A stretch of DNA of 64,000 nucleotides. Origin: Streptacidiphilus sp. 4-A2. GTDB taxonomy: Bacteria; Actinomycetota; Actinomycetes; Streptomycetales; Streptomycetaceae. The first letter of the stretch is position 1. Each line of letters begins with the position of its first letter. This document shows, piece after piece, positions 9,045 through 18,895 of this stretch. Position numbers and translations under genes: made by a program. The stretch lies in NCBI GenBank assembly GCA_014284505.1, contig JAAFYY010000003.1, positions 1 to 64,000 on the forward strand, read 5' to 3'. The notes under the pieces were generated by a model. The model was not told the DNA's origin, made no database searches, and was given only the letters and a program-made list of their open reading frames with translations.

Positions 9045-9936
9045 TCAGCGGGTGTGGAGTTTCCCGGCGTCGATCAGGCCCTGGACGTAGGGGGCCAGTC
9101 GCGGGTCAGGGTGCCGTGGATGAAGTCCCGCAGCTGGCGGCGGTCCTGGTCAGTCACCTCGTAGGGCTTGTCCTCCATGCCGTAGATCACCAGGCTCTTG
9201 CGGGAGGCGTCGGCCAGCAATACGTGGTGGAACTGGCTCAGCCCCAGGTACATCGACAGGGCCGGTGCCTTCTGCAGCTGCTCCAGGCCGCGCTCCCAGT
9301 CGGTGCCGTCGACGTCGACCCAGCCGCGGCCCTGCTGGTCGAGCCACCGAGTCAGGTCGCTGAAGAACACGATCTGCAGACCCGTCTGCTGCTGGTAGGC
9401 GTCGGCGACCCGCAGTACCTTGGCCGCGTCCGGCTCGATCATCTGACGCGGCACCAGAGGCGGGGCATAAGCCAGCGCGCACTCGCGCACCGGGCCGCCT
9501 TCGGTCGGCCAGGGCAGGGCATGGATCAGCCAGTACCGGGGCTGACCGAAGGAGCCGCCCGGCGACCGGGCGCAGCGGCGGGTGCCGGCACCGACGGTGT
9601 CCTCGCCGCGACCGCCGGGGCCGGCGGAGCCGCCGGGGCGGTACCGGTGTACGCGGGGCCGTAGACGATCTCCCAGGAGTCGGCATGCTCCAGGACGTCC
9701 ATCGCCACCGTGCTCTTGAGTACTCGCAGCAGGCGCCGGAACTCCTGCGGTTCCATCCCGGCCCGCGCAGCGAGGGCCGGGATGTCCTTGTCGGGAAGGT
9801 TCAGGCCCATCACCTGCGGCGGGTCCTCGCCCAGCCGCGAGGACTCGGTGAGCCCGGCCAGGACCATGAACACCCGTTTGGCGTCCAGGTCGGCGATCTG
9901 CAGTCCCAGCACATACTCGACGGCCTTGCGGCTCAC
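9045..9936 (-). CDS. Unknown two-domain protein (about 296 aa), frame broken
   Basis: Starts at GTG 9936 (VSRKAVEYVLGLQ) behind GAGGGAG. The N-terminal 90 residues are helical and winged-helix-like (DIPALAARAGMEPQEFRRLL, RVLKSTVAMDVLEH). A Pro/Ala linker follows, then an alpha/beta domain (TGLQIVFFSDLTRWLDQQG, HHVLLADASRKSLVIYGMED). The frame changes at about 9560 in the linker and about 9100 near the end. It lies directly downstream of the STAND gene on the same strand and may be part of that locus. No family recognised. Confidence 0.55.
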
Positions 9937-10102
9937 GCGATCTGCTCCCTCGAACTGGTACGGCTTCCGGTCCGGAAACTGGCGTCCCCGGCTGCCCGTG
10001 CCGGTCAGCTGGTCCACCGCCGCCCCGTGTTCCGGCGCAGCTGTGTGTACTGGTCCTACCGGTCTTCGTCCTTGCCCGGCTCCAGACCCAGGTTTGGCGC
10101 CT

Positions 10103-12736
10103 CTACCGGGTGCGGTGCAGCCGCTGGCGGCGGCTGATGGCAACGGCATGCCAGCGTTCCCGAACGGCGTTGTCGGTGTCGAGCCATTGGGTGGTTGAAG
10201 GGGTGGGAAGGGGCGGTCGGCCAGGCGATGTCCGCGTAGTAGGCGAAGTCGCCGTCAGCGGTGGCCTGGCGCGGCGGCGGATCGTCGGTCGCGTGTGTGG
10301 AAGGCGAGGGCCAGCTCCAGGAGCGGGATGAGCCAGGGCAGCCCCGCTACCTCGATCTGGTCCGCAGGACGGTGATCCGGTCGTCGATCTGGTGCCCGGC
10401 GTCGGACCAGACCGGCCACGTGGAGGAGGAGCGTGTGGCGCGCTGCTGCAGCGGCTCCAGGAGCTGGCGGGCGAGCTCGATCTCCTGGTCTGCTCGCCAG
10501 GGTCGGTGAAGGCGACTACCAGGGCGAGTCTGGGCGATGGCCTGTTCGCCGGTGCCTGGTGCTGTTCGGCTTCGGCCGTGCTGCTTCGCAGAGGTGGATG
10601 GCGGCGGTGAAGTCGGCTTGCGGCCACAGGATGTCTGCGTGGACGCGGTGCTGGCGGCCTGTCCAGCGAGTGAGGGAACGGCGGCCAGGGCGGTGGGGAA
10701 GTCGCCGCGGATCCTGGCCAGGTTTGGCCATGCCGCGCCGGGCCCTCGAGGCCATGCGGCCGCCGACGGCGACGACGTGCTGCATGCCCTGGAGGGATTC
10801 GGCGGTACGGCCGAGGTCCTTGTATGCCTTGGCCCGGTAGTACCAGGCGAGCTCGGCCGTCTCCGGCGGCAGCAGGCCCTGGTCGAGGACGGTGGTCAGT
10901 CGGCGGGCGGTGCGTTCGCGGTGCTCGTGCTGGCGGCGGCTGATCGCGGTCAGCAGTTCGGCCAGGGCGTCGGCGGCCGTATCCGTCACCGGCCTGCCGC
11001 TACCGGAGGCCGGGGTGGGGACGGGTGGAGCGATGGGCTCCCACACGGAGTCGTCGATGTAGGCGTAGGCGGCGTCGCTCAGCCAGGTGAGGTCTTCGAG
11101 GTGGTGGTCGCGGGCCAGCCGCAGGCCCTGGCGCAGGCAGGCCACGAGGAAGGCGCGGCCGCCAGCCGCCGCGGCACTGGTCTGCTGCCACTGGCGGCCG
11201 AGCGCCGCCAGCGCCCGCGTCGCGGCCTGGTGCCAGTCGGCCTCGGTCCAGCGGTCGGCCGCGTGGCTGTCGTCATCCTGCAGCGCGGTGCGGATGCCGC
11301 CGTGCAGATGGTAAGGCCAGATCGCGTACGGGTCCTCGCTGATCATGGGCCGCTCCACCAGGCGCCGGGCAGCGCTCTGGTGGGTCAGGCCGGCCGCCTG
11401 GGTGGCCAGGTCGAGGTCGAAGGCGTCGAGCAGGCTGGCGCTGCGCAGCACGTGGCGTTCGTCGTCGGTCAGGTCGGACAGGGTGCGGGCGATCAGGGCG
11501 GGGAACTGTGGTCGAAGTCCGCGGTCACGGGGGTGCGGCCGGATCGTCGGATCTCCAGGAAGCGGGCGACGGCCAGGTCCAGGTGCAGCAGACCGTGGGA
11601 GCGGGCGGTGATGCGGCGCGGATGTCCGGGCCGATCAGCGGCTGGCCGTCGGCAGTGGTGAGGCGGCGGGCGAGGTAGGCATCGCAGTCCGCTTCGGAGA
11701 AGTCCCCGAGCAGGTGCTGCGCCGAGCCGCCCGCCGCGTGGGCCGGCTGGCCGCCGTGGGGGGCAAGGCCCGGCCAGCAGGCGGGGCCGGTGTAGTCGAG
11801 CTGCCCTTCCAGATCGGCCTCGCCCCAGGCCAGGCGGTTGCGGCCGGCGATCACGAAGAAGCAGTTGGGCAGCAGCCACAGGCGCTGCAGCAGCCGCTCC
11901 AGGTCACGGTGCCGGTCCTCGGTGTCCTCGAACGTGTCCAGCAGGATGACCGGCACCAGCTGCTTCTTGTCCGGCAGGCGGCTGATCTCCCACGCCAGCA
12001 GGTGCGGGTAGAAGGAGAGCGCCTCCAGGTCAGGGTCGGCCTCCAGCAGGGCCGCCGTGCGGGCGGCGCCGGCCAGGGCGCGGGTGCGCTCACGGCGTTC
12101 GCGCAGCGCGTGGACCAGGGCGGTGGCGACCTGCCCGGCCGCCGACCCGATCATGCCGGGCAGCTGCAGCGACCCGGCGACCTCGGTCACCGCCTCCTGC
12201 AGCTGGCCGGGCAGCAGCTGCCCGACCTTGCCCAGCAGCCCGGTGCGCCGGATGTAGTCCTCCAGCGGCTCGCCGGGGTGCTGGGCGTCCCAGTAGCGGC
12301 GCAGCGCCAGGTCGAAGCCGGGCAGCGGGCGGCCGACCGCGCCGGCCAGGGCCAGGCGGATCGTCAGCACGACGCGCTCGAAGTCCGAGCCGGTGGAGGC
12401 GGAGCGGGACAGGTCGATGCGCACCGGCAGCAGCCGCTCCCCGGCGCCGATCGCGGTGCCCCACTGCTGGGGACGCTGGTCGGCTGCGGTCAGCGCGGCC
12501 TCCAGCTTGCGCAGCAGCGTCGACTTGCCCACGCCACCGACGCCGTAGAACGCGATCACGTTCGTACGGGCGCTCTCCAGGTCCTCAACGTCGAACCCCG
12601 GCGCGGCGATCGTCTGCAGGTGCTCGCCCAGGGCCGCTGCGACCAGGGACCACTGCAGTTGCCGGTTGGTGAACGCCTCCGCGCTCTGGACCCCGGAGGG
12701 GTCGTTGGAGCTGAACAGCGCGCGTAGGTCGGCCAC
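10103..12736 (-). CDS. STAND-type P-loop NTPase with helical repeat C-terminus
   Basis: Reconstructed protein of about 875 residues. Walker A is FYGVGGVGKSTLLRKL near residue 62 and Walker B is VPVILLDTFEDTEDRH near residue 255. A winged-helix-like segment around DERHVLRSASLLDAFDLDLA follows, then tetratricopeptide-like helices (ETAELAWYYRAKAYKDLGRT, AESLQGMQHVV). The frame breaks several times (about 11620, 11500, 10740, 10600, 10400). STAND NTPases act as oligomerising switches and are common in bacterial conflict systems. No fused effector is visible at the N-terminus, so the role is inferred. Confidence 0.7.
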
Positions 12737-12899
12737 TTCGTCCCCAGGACAGATCACCTGCGCGCCCAAGTATGCCGTGGACCAGGTCGCAGGGCAGGAT
12801 CGCGACCAGACAGGCCGGTGGCAGGCGACGGCCGGCACCTCGCTTCGGGGCCGGGCATCGGCGTACCGGCCACGACTTCCGGCCCAAGGTGGTTCTGCT

Positions 12900-13169
12900 G
12901 TGCACGCTTCCGAATCCGCATCTTCTGCTGGCGACGGGGGTTCCCCGACCGAGGTCGCCCGGCAGAGGATCGACGCTGTCGTCACCTGGTACACCAAGGA
13001 GGTGATGACGGCCCGGCGCTCCGGCAACCAGCAGCGACAGGACGCACTCACCGCGCAGCTGCAGGCCTGCGCCGCGGACCGGAACCGGCTCGCCGACGCC
13101 GGTCCCGAGGAAGCCGAGCGACTGGCCGCCGTGTACACCGAGCGGCTGAACGCCCTCAGATCCCAGTAG
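12900..13169 (+). CDS. Small helical protein divergent from STAND gene (89 aa)
   Basis: GTG at 12900 behind AAGGTGG. The product (VHASESASSAGDGGSPTEVA, then RQRIDAVVTWYTKEVMTARR, QRQDALTAQLQACAADR) is a coiled-coil-like helical hairpin. It is head-to-head with the STAND NTPase, so both could share a control region. No family recognised. Confidence 0.5.
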   Translation: MHASESASSAGDGGSPTEVARQRIDAVVTWYTKEVMTARRSGNQQRQDALTAQLQACAADRNRLADAGPEEAERLAAVYTERLNALRSQ

Positions 13170-13239
13170 CCGACGTCGCCCTGCCCTCCCCCCCCGGCCG
13201 GGCCTGGTCGGCACCGGCCGGTGGCATGCCGTACCGGGT

Positions 13240-15058
13240 CTACCCGGCCCGGCACGGGAGCGGCAGCGCGGCCGCGCTGACAGGCGGCTCCAGTCGCCGC
13301 GGCTGGCGGGCCGGGGGCATGAGCGGGATGGCCCGGGCGGCGATGTCGACCAGGTCGTCGCGGTACTGCGGCATCGCCTGGTGCAGTTGGCGTTGGACGG
13401 CCCAGAACTGGGCGGCTTCCTGGTCGGTGTAGGGCCGGGACTGCTCCGCCAGCAGAGCCAGCGCCGCTCCCAGACCCAGCGGCCGTCTGCCACTGATGGG
13501 TTCGCTGCGGTACAGGGCGCTGGCATCGCGCCGCATCACGGTGACCTGGTCCACCACCGCCAGCTCCTCCGCCGCCTCCACGACATCGGGCAGCACCTGG
13601 AAGTGCGCGTCATGGCCACTGGCGCTGGTAAACCGAGCGGGCACGCCACGCGCGCTGACCCGGGCGTAGCGGTGGGCGGTCCCCTGCCGGGAGTCCGCGC
13701 CGCGCACAGCCAGAACCAGCAGTTCCACCCGGTAGCCCGCCCGCCGGAACCTCAGCGCCCCGCGGCGAAGGCGGCCGCGTCGGCGGGTGTGGTCTCCAGG
13801 ACCAGGTGCCCGTGGCGCTCGCGCACGTACGCTTCGGCCTTGGCCTGCCAGGCCCGGTAGTCGGTCCGGATCTTGCTCGAGGCGTGGCGTGGGTCGGTGT
13901 GCAGCAGGTCCAGTAGTCCGGGTGCATCACCTTGAAGTCGTCGCCGGACAGGTGCACCGCGCCGGGCAGGGCGCGGCGGACCAGGTGAGCGGCGCGGGTC
14001 TTCCCGGCGCCGGGCTGGCCGGCGACATAGACCACCAACGGCTGCTCCTGGGGGGTGACCGCGCTCAGCATCATCGGCACGATCAGCTCGTCGAACACGA
14101 AGGCGTGCTCGTCCGCGTTCAGTCGGTGGTAGTCGACGCCGGGCGGCTGCCGCAGCGGCTGGGCGGTACGGCGCAGCGGCTCCGCCAGCGCGGCGGCGTG
14201 CTCGGCATCGCGGCGCACCGCCAGCGCCCAGTCCTCGGGCAGCCGCGGGTCACCAACCCGGCGCTCGGCTGCGGCCAGGTCCCGGCGGAACCGGCTCGTC
14301 TGCGCCGCATCCCACGGGCGCCGGCGTTCGGCCAGCACCGCCTTCGCCGCTCCCGCAGGGCGCATCCAGCGCCCGTCGGGCCCGGCCTCGTTGTCGTAGA
14401 CGGCCTCCAGCGCCGTCTGGGTGCTGCGCCGCACGATGGTGATCCGGTCGGCCAGCCCTCGGCCTCCACCACGTCCAGGGTGGCGGGCAGGCGCAGCGGC
14501 ACAGGCGTCGTGGTTGTCCCAGGACACGAAGCGGGGCCGGCCCTGCTCGGCCAGGCGCAGGTAGCGGTCCAGCACTCCGAGCGCGCTCAGCGCCTCCGGC
14601 ACAGCCAACGCCACGATCTCCACTCGGTAGCCCGACCGCCGGTAGGCGTCGATCTCCGCCAGGAACTGCTCCGGCCGGCCCAGCGGCGCCTCCACGACCG
14701 CGTCGTAGCGGCCCTTACGCACCAGGTCCTCCACCTGGGCCGCCCACTGGTAGGTGTCCTCGCGCACCCGCACCCCGGCCGTGCGCACGTCCTCGGCTAA
14801 CAGGCGCCGGTAGTGAGGGTGGAGCGTCTTGTACAGGTCGCGGTCCACCCGCACCGCACCACCGCGGCCGGCGAGCGCCGCGTGGACCAGGTCCACGACC
14901 ACGGTCTTGCCCGCGCCGGCCTGCCCGGCCACGAACACCACCACTGGGCGCTCCTGCGCCACCGCACCACCCAGCGCGGCGGGCACGATCCGGTCCGCGA
15001 CGATCCGCCCGCCCTGCTGGGGGCCAAGGCCGCAGGGCCCGTCTATGTCCGCGGTCAC
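13240..15058 (-). CDS. Tandem double zeta-toxin-like kinase
   Basis: About 606 residues with two zeta-toxin-type (UDP-N-acetylglucosamine kinase family) P-loop domains in one chain. Domain 1: FVAGQAGAGKTVVVDLVHAA, then RVDRDLYKTLHPHYR and DAVVEAPLGRPEQF. Domain 2: VYVAGQPGAGKTRAAHLV, HLSGDDFKVMHPDY and, after frame changes, GHLVLETTPADAAAFAAGAL and FRRAGYRVELLVLAVRG. Both keep the Lys-Thr of Walker A, the Asp after strand 2 and the ATVRR-like region (ITIVRRSTQ / VTVMRRDAS). It starts at a GTG overlapping the TGA of the upstream gene (GTGA). Frame breaks lie near 14465, 13920 and 13750. Confidence 0.8.
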
Positions 15059-15309
15059 CGCAGGTCCCCGCGGCTCGTCCACGGTCGGAGCCGCCTTGGG
15101 CGGCCGGCCGATCGGTTCGGCGGCGGCCAGTGCTCTTCCAGGCCGGCGAGGAACCCGGGCGGGTCGGCGACCAGCGCGGTACAGCAGGCGAGCACGAAGC
15201 CGCGCAGCTCCCGGTCGCCCAACGCCTGCTGGGTCGCAGCCTTCAGCTCGCCCGGGACACGGACGTTCATTGAGGGATCACGGTGCTGGCTACTCACGGA
15301 GGAGATCAT
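15055..15309 (-). CDS. Probable antitoxin of the double zeta toxin
   Basis: 84 residues at most. The core MNVRVPGELKAATQQALGD reads like a ribbon-helix-helix strand followed by a helix. The stop overlaps the GTG of the kinase, giving the antitoxin-first order usual for such pairs. A perfect 16-bp palindrome sits 6 bp upstream of the first ATG, consistent with autoregulation. The start could be 15309 or the internal ATG (MNVRV). It is not similar to classical epsilon antitoxin as far as I can see. Confidence 0.55.
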   Translation of the reverse strand: MISSVSSQHRDPSMNVRVPGELKAATQQALGDRELRGFVLACCTALVADPPGFLAGLEEHWPPPNRSAGRPRRLRPWTSRGDLR

Positions 15310-15314
15310 GCCAT

Positions 15315-15330
15315 AAGTGGCTAGCCACTT
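15315..15330. promoter_or_regulatory. Perfect 16-bp palindrome, likely operator
   Basis: AAGTGGCTAGCCACTT is fully self-complementary and directly precedes the antitoxin-like gene. It is a likely binding site for the ribbon-helix-helix protein encoded there. Confidence 0.55.
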
Positions 15331-15661
15331 CTCATGTGCCTGAACAATGCCTCAGATGGACAATGCCTCCCCAAAGAACATCAGCCTGGTCCTGACCCGC
15401 AGGCGGCTCCTGGTTCAGGTCGCGGCCGACCCTGCCACCACCGCTACCGCGGCCTCATGAGGCGGAACCGCGCCCCGGCCGGGGAGCCACCGCCGTCTTG
15501 CGCGACCTGCACAGTCGCGGCACCCGCACGGGCACATGACCTGTGTCCTGGCTCGCCGACGCCCTTCTCGGTGGCAGCACCCTGATCGAGGCGGTCGGCG
15601 GCCCGAAGCCTGGACGCCGGAGTCCTGCCGAAGGACGCCGCCCCTCCCTCCACGCCGCCCT
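15331..15661. other. Non-coding or remnant stretch
   Basis: No convincing gene. On the plus strand a short frame after 15545 reads SWLADALLGGSTLIEAVGG and ends near 15664, perhaps a remnant, but it has no start signal or known family. Confidence 0.3.
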
Positions 15662-15988
15662 TTAGAAGGGACTGTCGCCGGTGCCGGGCTCGGTGGGCTT
15701 GTCGGGGAGCCAGGTGATGGTGAGCAGGACGATGTGGCGGGTGTCGGGTGGTTCGGGGTTGATCACGTATTCGGCGACGGCTGGGTGGCCGGGCAGGGGG
15801 ATGTCGCGGTAGAGGCCGGTGCTGTCCAGGGCTGTGCTGTCGTGGGGGGCCGGGTCGCGGTGCAGGGCGACGGTCAGGGCCATGACGGCGGAGAAGAGCT
15901 CGGGCGGGGCGGTGACGAGGAAGTCGCCGACTTCGGTGGAGGGGACGACCGGCCATTCCTGGCCGGCGTCGTCGTAGCCGTCGGACAA
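15662..15988 (-). CDS. Small unknown protein (108 aa)
   Basis: Likely TTG start at 15988, 5 bp after the stop of the gene before it, with GGGAGAC upstream. The product is acidic and beta-rich (EWPVVPSTEVGDFLVTAPPE, HIVLLTITWLPDKPTEPG). It forms a two-gene unit with the 95-residue helical protein upstream. A toxin-antitoxin-like pair is possible from size and spacing only. Confidence 0.5.
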   Translation of the reverse strand: MSDGYDDAGQEWPVVPSTEVGDFLVTAPPELFSAVMALTVALHRDPAPHDSTALDSTGLYRDIPLPGHPAVAEYVINPEPPDTRHIVLLTITWLPDKPTEPGTGDSPF

Positions 15989-15993
15989 GGGGG

Positions 15994-16281
15994 TCAGTCT
16001 CCCTGGGCGGCGCGGCGGCGGGCGATCTCGTCCCAGGTGGTCGTCGGCAGGGTTCCCTCGCGGGCTGCCCGCAGGCGTGCCTCTCGGTCGGGTCGGCTGT
16101 CGCTGGTCGCCCGGCACCACCACACGTCCAGCAGCCGCTCGAACGCCTCACCGGTGCGGACGTGGCCGAGCTCCTGGTAGAACGCCATCCGGCGGGCTCC
16201 GCTGAGCGCGCTGGCGATGCCGTCCGGGTCCCGGGTGATCGCCGCAGGCTGGTCGGCGTAGTGCACGGGCTGAGCGCTCAC
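15994..16281 (-). CDS. Small helical protein (95 aa), first gene of a pair
   Basis: GTG at 16281 behind GAGGAG. Sequence VSAQPVHYADQPAAITRDPD, then SGARRMAFYQELGHVRTGEA, DVWWCRATSD. It resembles short actinobacterial regulators or antitoxin partners of unknown function; no named domain is certain. It is translated just ahead of the 108-residue gene. Confidence 0.5.
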   Translation of the reverse strand: MSAQPVHYADQPAAITRDPDGIASALSGARRMAFYQELGHVRTGEAFERLLDVWWCRATSDSRPDREARLRAAREGTLPTTTWDEIARRRAAQGD

Positions 16282-16470
16282 CAGGGCTCTCCTCGGGTCG
16301 TCGGTTCCGCACTGTCGCAGACCCCAGGCTACCGGCACGGTGACCGCCCACAGGCTGCTCAGCTTCGGGTTGCCGCCCGCGCCCGGCCGGGTGTCCACCC
16401 CCTTAGAGGGGCTCGGCGGCGTTGCTGCAGCATTCCAGGCACATGCTTCGCCCTCCGTCGGCAACGGGGA

Positions 16471-17400
16471 TCACCGGATTGCCGCAAGCACCCTCGCATT
16501 CGAGCGGGGAAACTCACGGCAGCACCCAAAGCACAAGGGCACCGGCTGCTCCGGAGCTGCGGCCGTGCAGGCTCTGAGGACCAGCGCGTCGACGCCGCAG
16601 GCCGGACACTGACGGACGGGGGAATGACCCCGTCCGCGTGGATGCTGAAGTTGGGCTCCCCAAGGACGCTGGGCGTACCGCTCGGCGAGTTCCTCGGCAG
16701 TGTCCCAGACAACCTCGCAACAGCGGCATGCTGGCGGGGACGGCCGCAATGGGACGGTCGGCTGGTCGCATTCAGGGCAGGTGACCGTGCTGTCTGCCAG
16801 GGGTTCAAGATCAGCTCGCAACCGGTCCATCCTGGTCTTGACGAAAGCATGTATGCGCCCCAACCGATAGTGGATGTGTCGGATGTGGGTGACTCTGTAG
16901 TCGGCGTCCCCGGCTTCGTCCAGCTCTGCGAGCAGTTCGTCGGTCAGGAACTTCAGCAGGATGTCCAGGACCTGCGCGGCACGTGACTCCACCGCCAGCG
17001 CGGGGGCGGTCAGGCCGTGGTGCTGTAGCGCGTTACGCCACTTGGCGAGTCGATCGATCTCCTTTGCGTCGCCCTCAGACATGTGGATACCGGCGATCCC
17101 ACGCAACCGGCTCAATGCCTCGCTGGTAGTGCAGCTCTCGAAATCCCCGCTCTCGAACCGGCCGCGGTCAGCGCGGCCCGGGTCCTTGAACACCAGGCTC
17201 CAGTGCTCCTGCTGCAGTCGGGCTTTGAGGAGCACCTCCGTAGCGGACTGGAGATGGAGCACCGCGTATTTAAGGTCGCGGATCGTCGGCTCGCCCGACA
17301 AGTGCTCCACCACGCTGTCCAGGTAGTCCAACCCGTTGGCGATCGGTGGAAAGTGCACGTTCGGGTGCCGCCCACCTGCTGTCTGGTCGGCCACGGCCAC
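16471..17400 (-). CDS. HEPN-domain protein with C-terminal zinc ribbons
   Basis: 309 residues in one frame. The N-terminal 150 residues are helical, with WRNALQHHG at 121-129, an R-x4-H motif (R122, H127) typical of HEPN ribonucleases. The C-terminus has two Cys clusters: CPECDQP...CRCC near 205-230 and CPACGVDAL...CFGCC near 275-300, likely zinc ribbons. HEPN RNases cut RNA in many phage-defence and toxin systems; nucleic-acid targeting through the ribbons is inference. It is divergent from, and 300 bp away from, the PIWI-RE module. Confidence 0.65.
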   Translation of the reverse strand: MAVADQTAGGRHPNVHFPPIANGLDYLDSVVEHLSGEPTIRDLKYAVLHLQSATEVLLKARLQQEHWSLVFKDPGRADRGRFESGDFESCTTSEALSRLRGIAGIHMSEGDAKEIDRLAKWRNALQHHGLTAPALAVESRAAQVLDILLKFLTDELLAELDEAGDADYRVTHIRHIHYRLGRIHAFVKTRMDRLRADLEPLADSTVTCPECDQPTVPLRPSPPACRCCEVVWDTAEELAERYAQRPWGAQLQHPRGRGHSPVRQCPACGVDALVLRACTAAAPEQPVPLCFGCCREFPRSNARVLAAIR

Positions 17401-17619
17401 AGCCTAACGAGATCGAAGCCCCACGATGCGAGATCAACAAAAGGAAGCAACAGCGAACCGAGACGCGACGGCCCAGGCCGACCGGATCGCGTCCGTCGCA
17501 GCGGCCCCTCTGCGTCTTGGCCTTGCGCTTCACGGCGGGCTCAGCACTGCCCCGTGAGCCGCCTGACTGTCGATGAGAGCGGTGTGACCAGCAAGCCGCA
17601 GCTCACCGGATCGGGGGAA

Positions 17620-17665
17620 AGCCCCAAGCTCCCGTGTCCTTCCCTCGGCTAGGGAGGTTGGGGCT
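17620..17665. terminator. Stem-loop before PIWI-RE module
   Basis: The 14-base arms AGCCCCAAGCTCCC (17620-17633) and GGGAGGTTGGGGCT (17652-17665) pair with one mismatch over an 18-base loop. It lies between the HEPN gene and the REase start. It could end leftover transcription entering the operon or be a regulator site. Confidence 0.45.
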
Positions 17666-17703
17666 TGTGTCATGGCTTCGATGCGGTACGAGGAGACGGC
17701 GGA

Positions 17704-18895
17704 GTGTCGGCATTGGCCGCCGCGGCGGTGGCCGTTCAAGAGCTTGATGCGGACCAGCGCGCGGCGTTGGATGCCTGCGTTGTCGCAGCATTGGCGCTGA
17801 GCAGCAACGAGGGTGAGTCCCGGGGGCGTGCCCGGCTGCTCATGGAGTGCCACGGCCGCTACGTGCAGTCCTTCGGGGTCATCGATCCGGCTCCAGCGTT
17901 CAAGGTGTTCCTCGAGCGGCTTCGCTGCGGCAAGGTGGCCGATCTTCTGCCCCGGCGGCCTCGACAGTCGGTACTCGGTGAGCTACGGCTGCTCGACGCC
18001 GACGGTGCGCCCAGTTCGGCGTTGAACAGGATGGCGGTGGAGGCCGCCGAGCACGGCCACCAAGCGCCGGGGATCGGTGCCGACATCCGCCACCTCCACA
18101 GTCTTCTGCGCGCCGTGGGGATGCTGTCGGAGAGTGCCGGGCTGGCGCGGATCTCCGGCGAGACCGTTCAGCACGCCGTCTTCCGCGGGCTGAGGGCCGC
18201 CGGCTTCGAGGCGTATACGCAGGGGCGGGAAGCCATGGTCCGCACGCCTGTCTTGACGCGACGCGAGTTGTCCCGGAACACGGCTCTGACCGAGTTGGGC
18301 GCGTACACCGGCATTTCCCCGACGCGGCAGTTCGGCGGGGTGTGGGCGGCGTGCCCGATGTGCGGGTGGACCATGCGGGCCACCTACCGCTCCAACGGCT
18401 CGGTCGACCTCGAATGCGAGGACGAGCGCCATAGCCTGCTGGGTGCCAGGTATCGAGCTGAACCTGTTGGGGACGGCTGGCGTCTGGCCCCGTGCGGCGA
18501 GCTGCGCACGGTGCCGGAGCTGGTTCCTGTCGAGGGGCGCGTGGCGTTGCCGTACGCTGTGGGTGACGCTGCCGGGCCTGCTGGAGGTCGAGCTGCGCGA
18601 CCGGCTGGTCGCTATCGGCGCGCTGGTCCGCCTGTGGCCGTTCGGCGACGCCTACGACCTGCACGTCACCGTCCCGGGCTGCTCGGTGGTGTGGCGTGTC
18701 GACGTCAAGACCTGGGCGGACCCGTACGGGCTGGCCCAGGCACTGCGCGAGGCTCCAGAGGGGCCCGGCAGCCTGTGCTTCGTGGTGCCCGAGCACCTGC
18801 GCGGCTACCTGCCCGTCCTGCGCCGCGGCGTGCTGGGCAGCGACGCACGCGTGCTGACCGACACCGACCTGCTGGCGGAGGTCAGGAGGGCGTGA
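17704..18895 (+). CDS. REase of the PIWI-RE module (pPIWI_RE_Y / REase type)
   Basis: First gene of a three-gene unit. GTG at 17704 follows GAGGAG. About 397 residues: a helical N-terminal half (Y-region), a zinc-ribbon-like part with CPMCGWTMRA and LECEDERHS, then a frame change at about 18560. The C-terminus reads LRDRLVAIGALVRLWPFGDA and VVWRVDVKTWADPYGLAQAL, where D-x-K matches a PD-(D/E)xK endonuclease core. In known PIWI-RE modules such a REase accompanies a DinG helicase and the PIWI-RE protein. Its TGA overlaps the GTG of the helicase gene. Confidence 0.75.
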
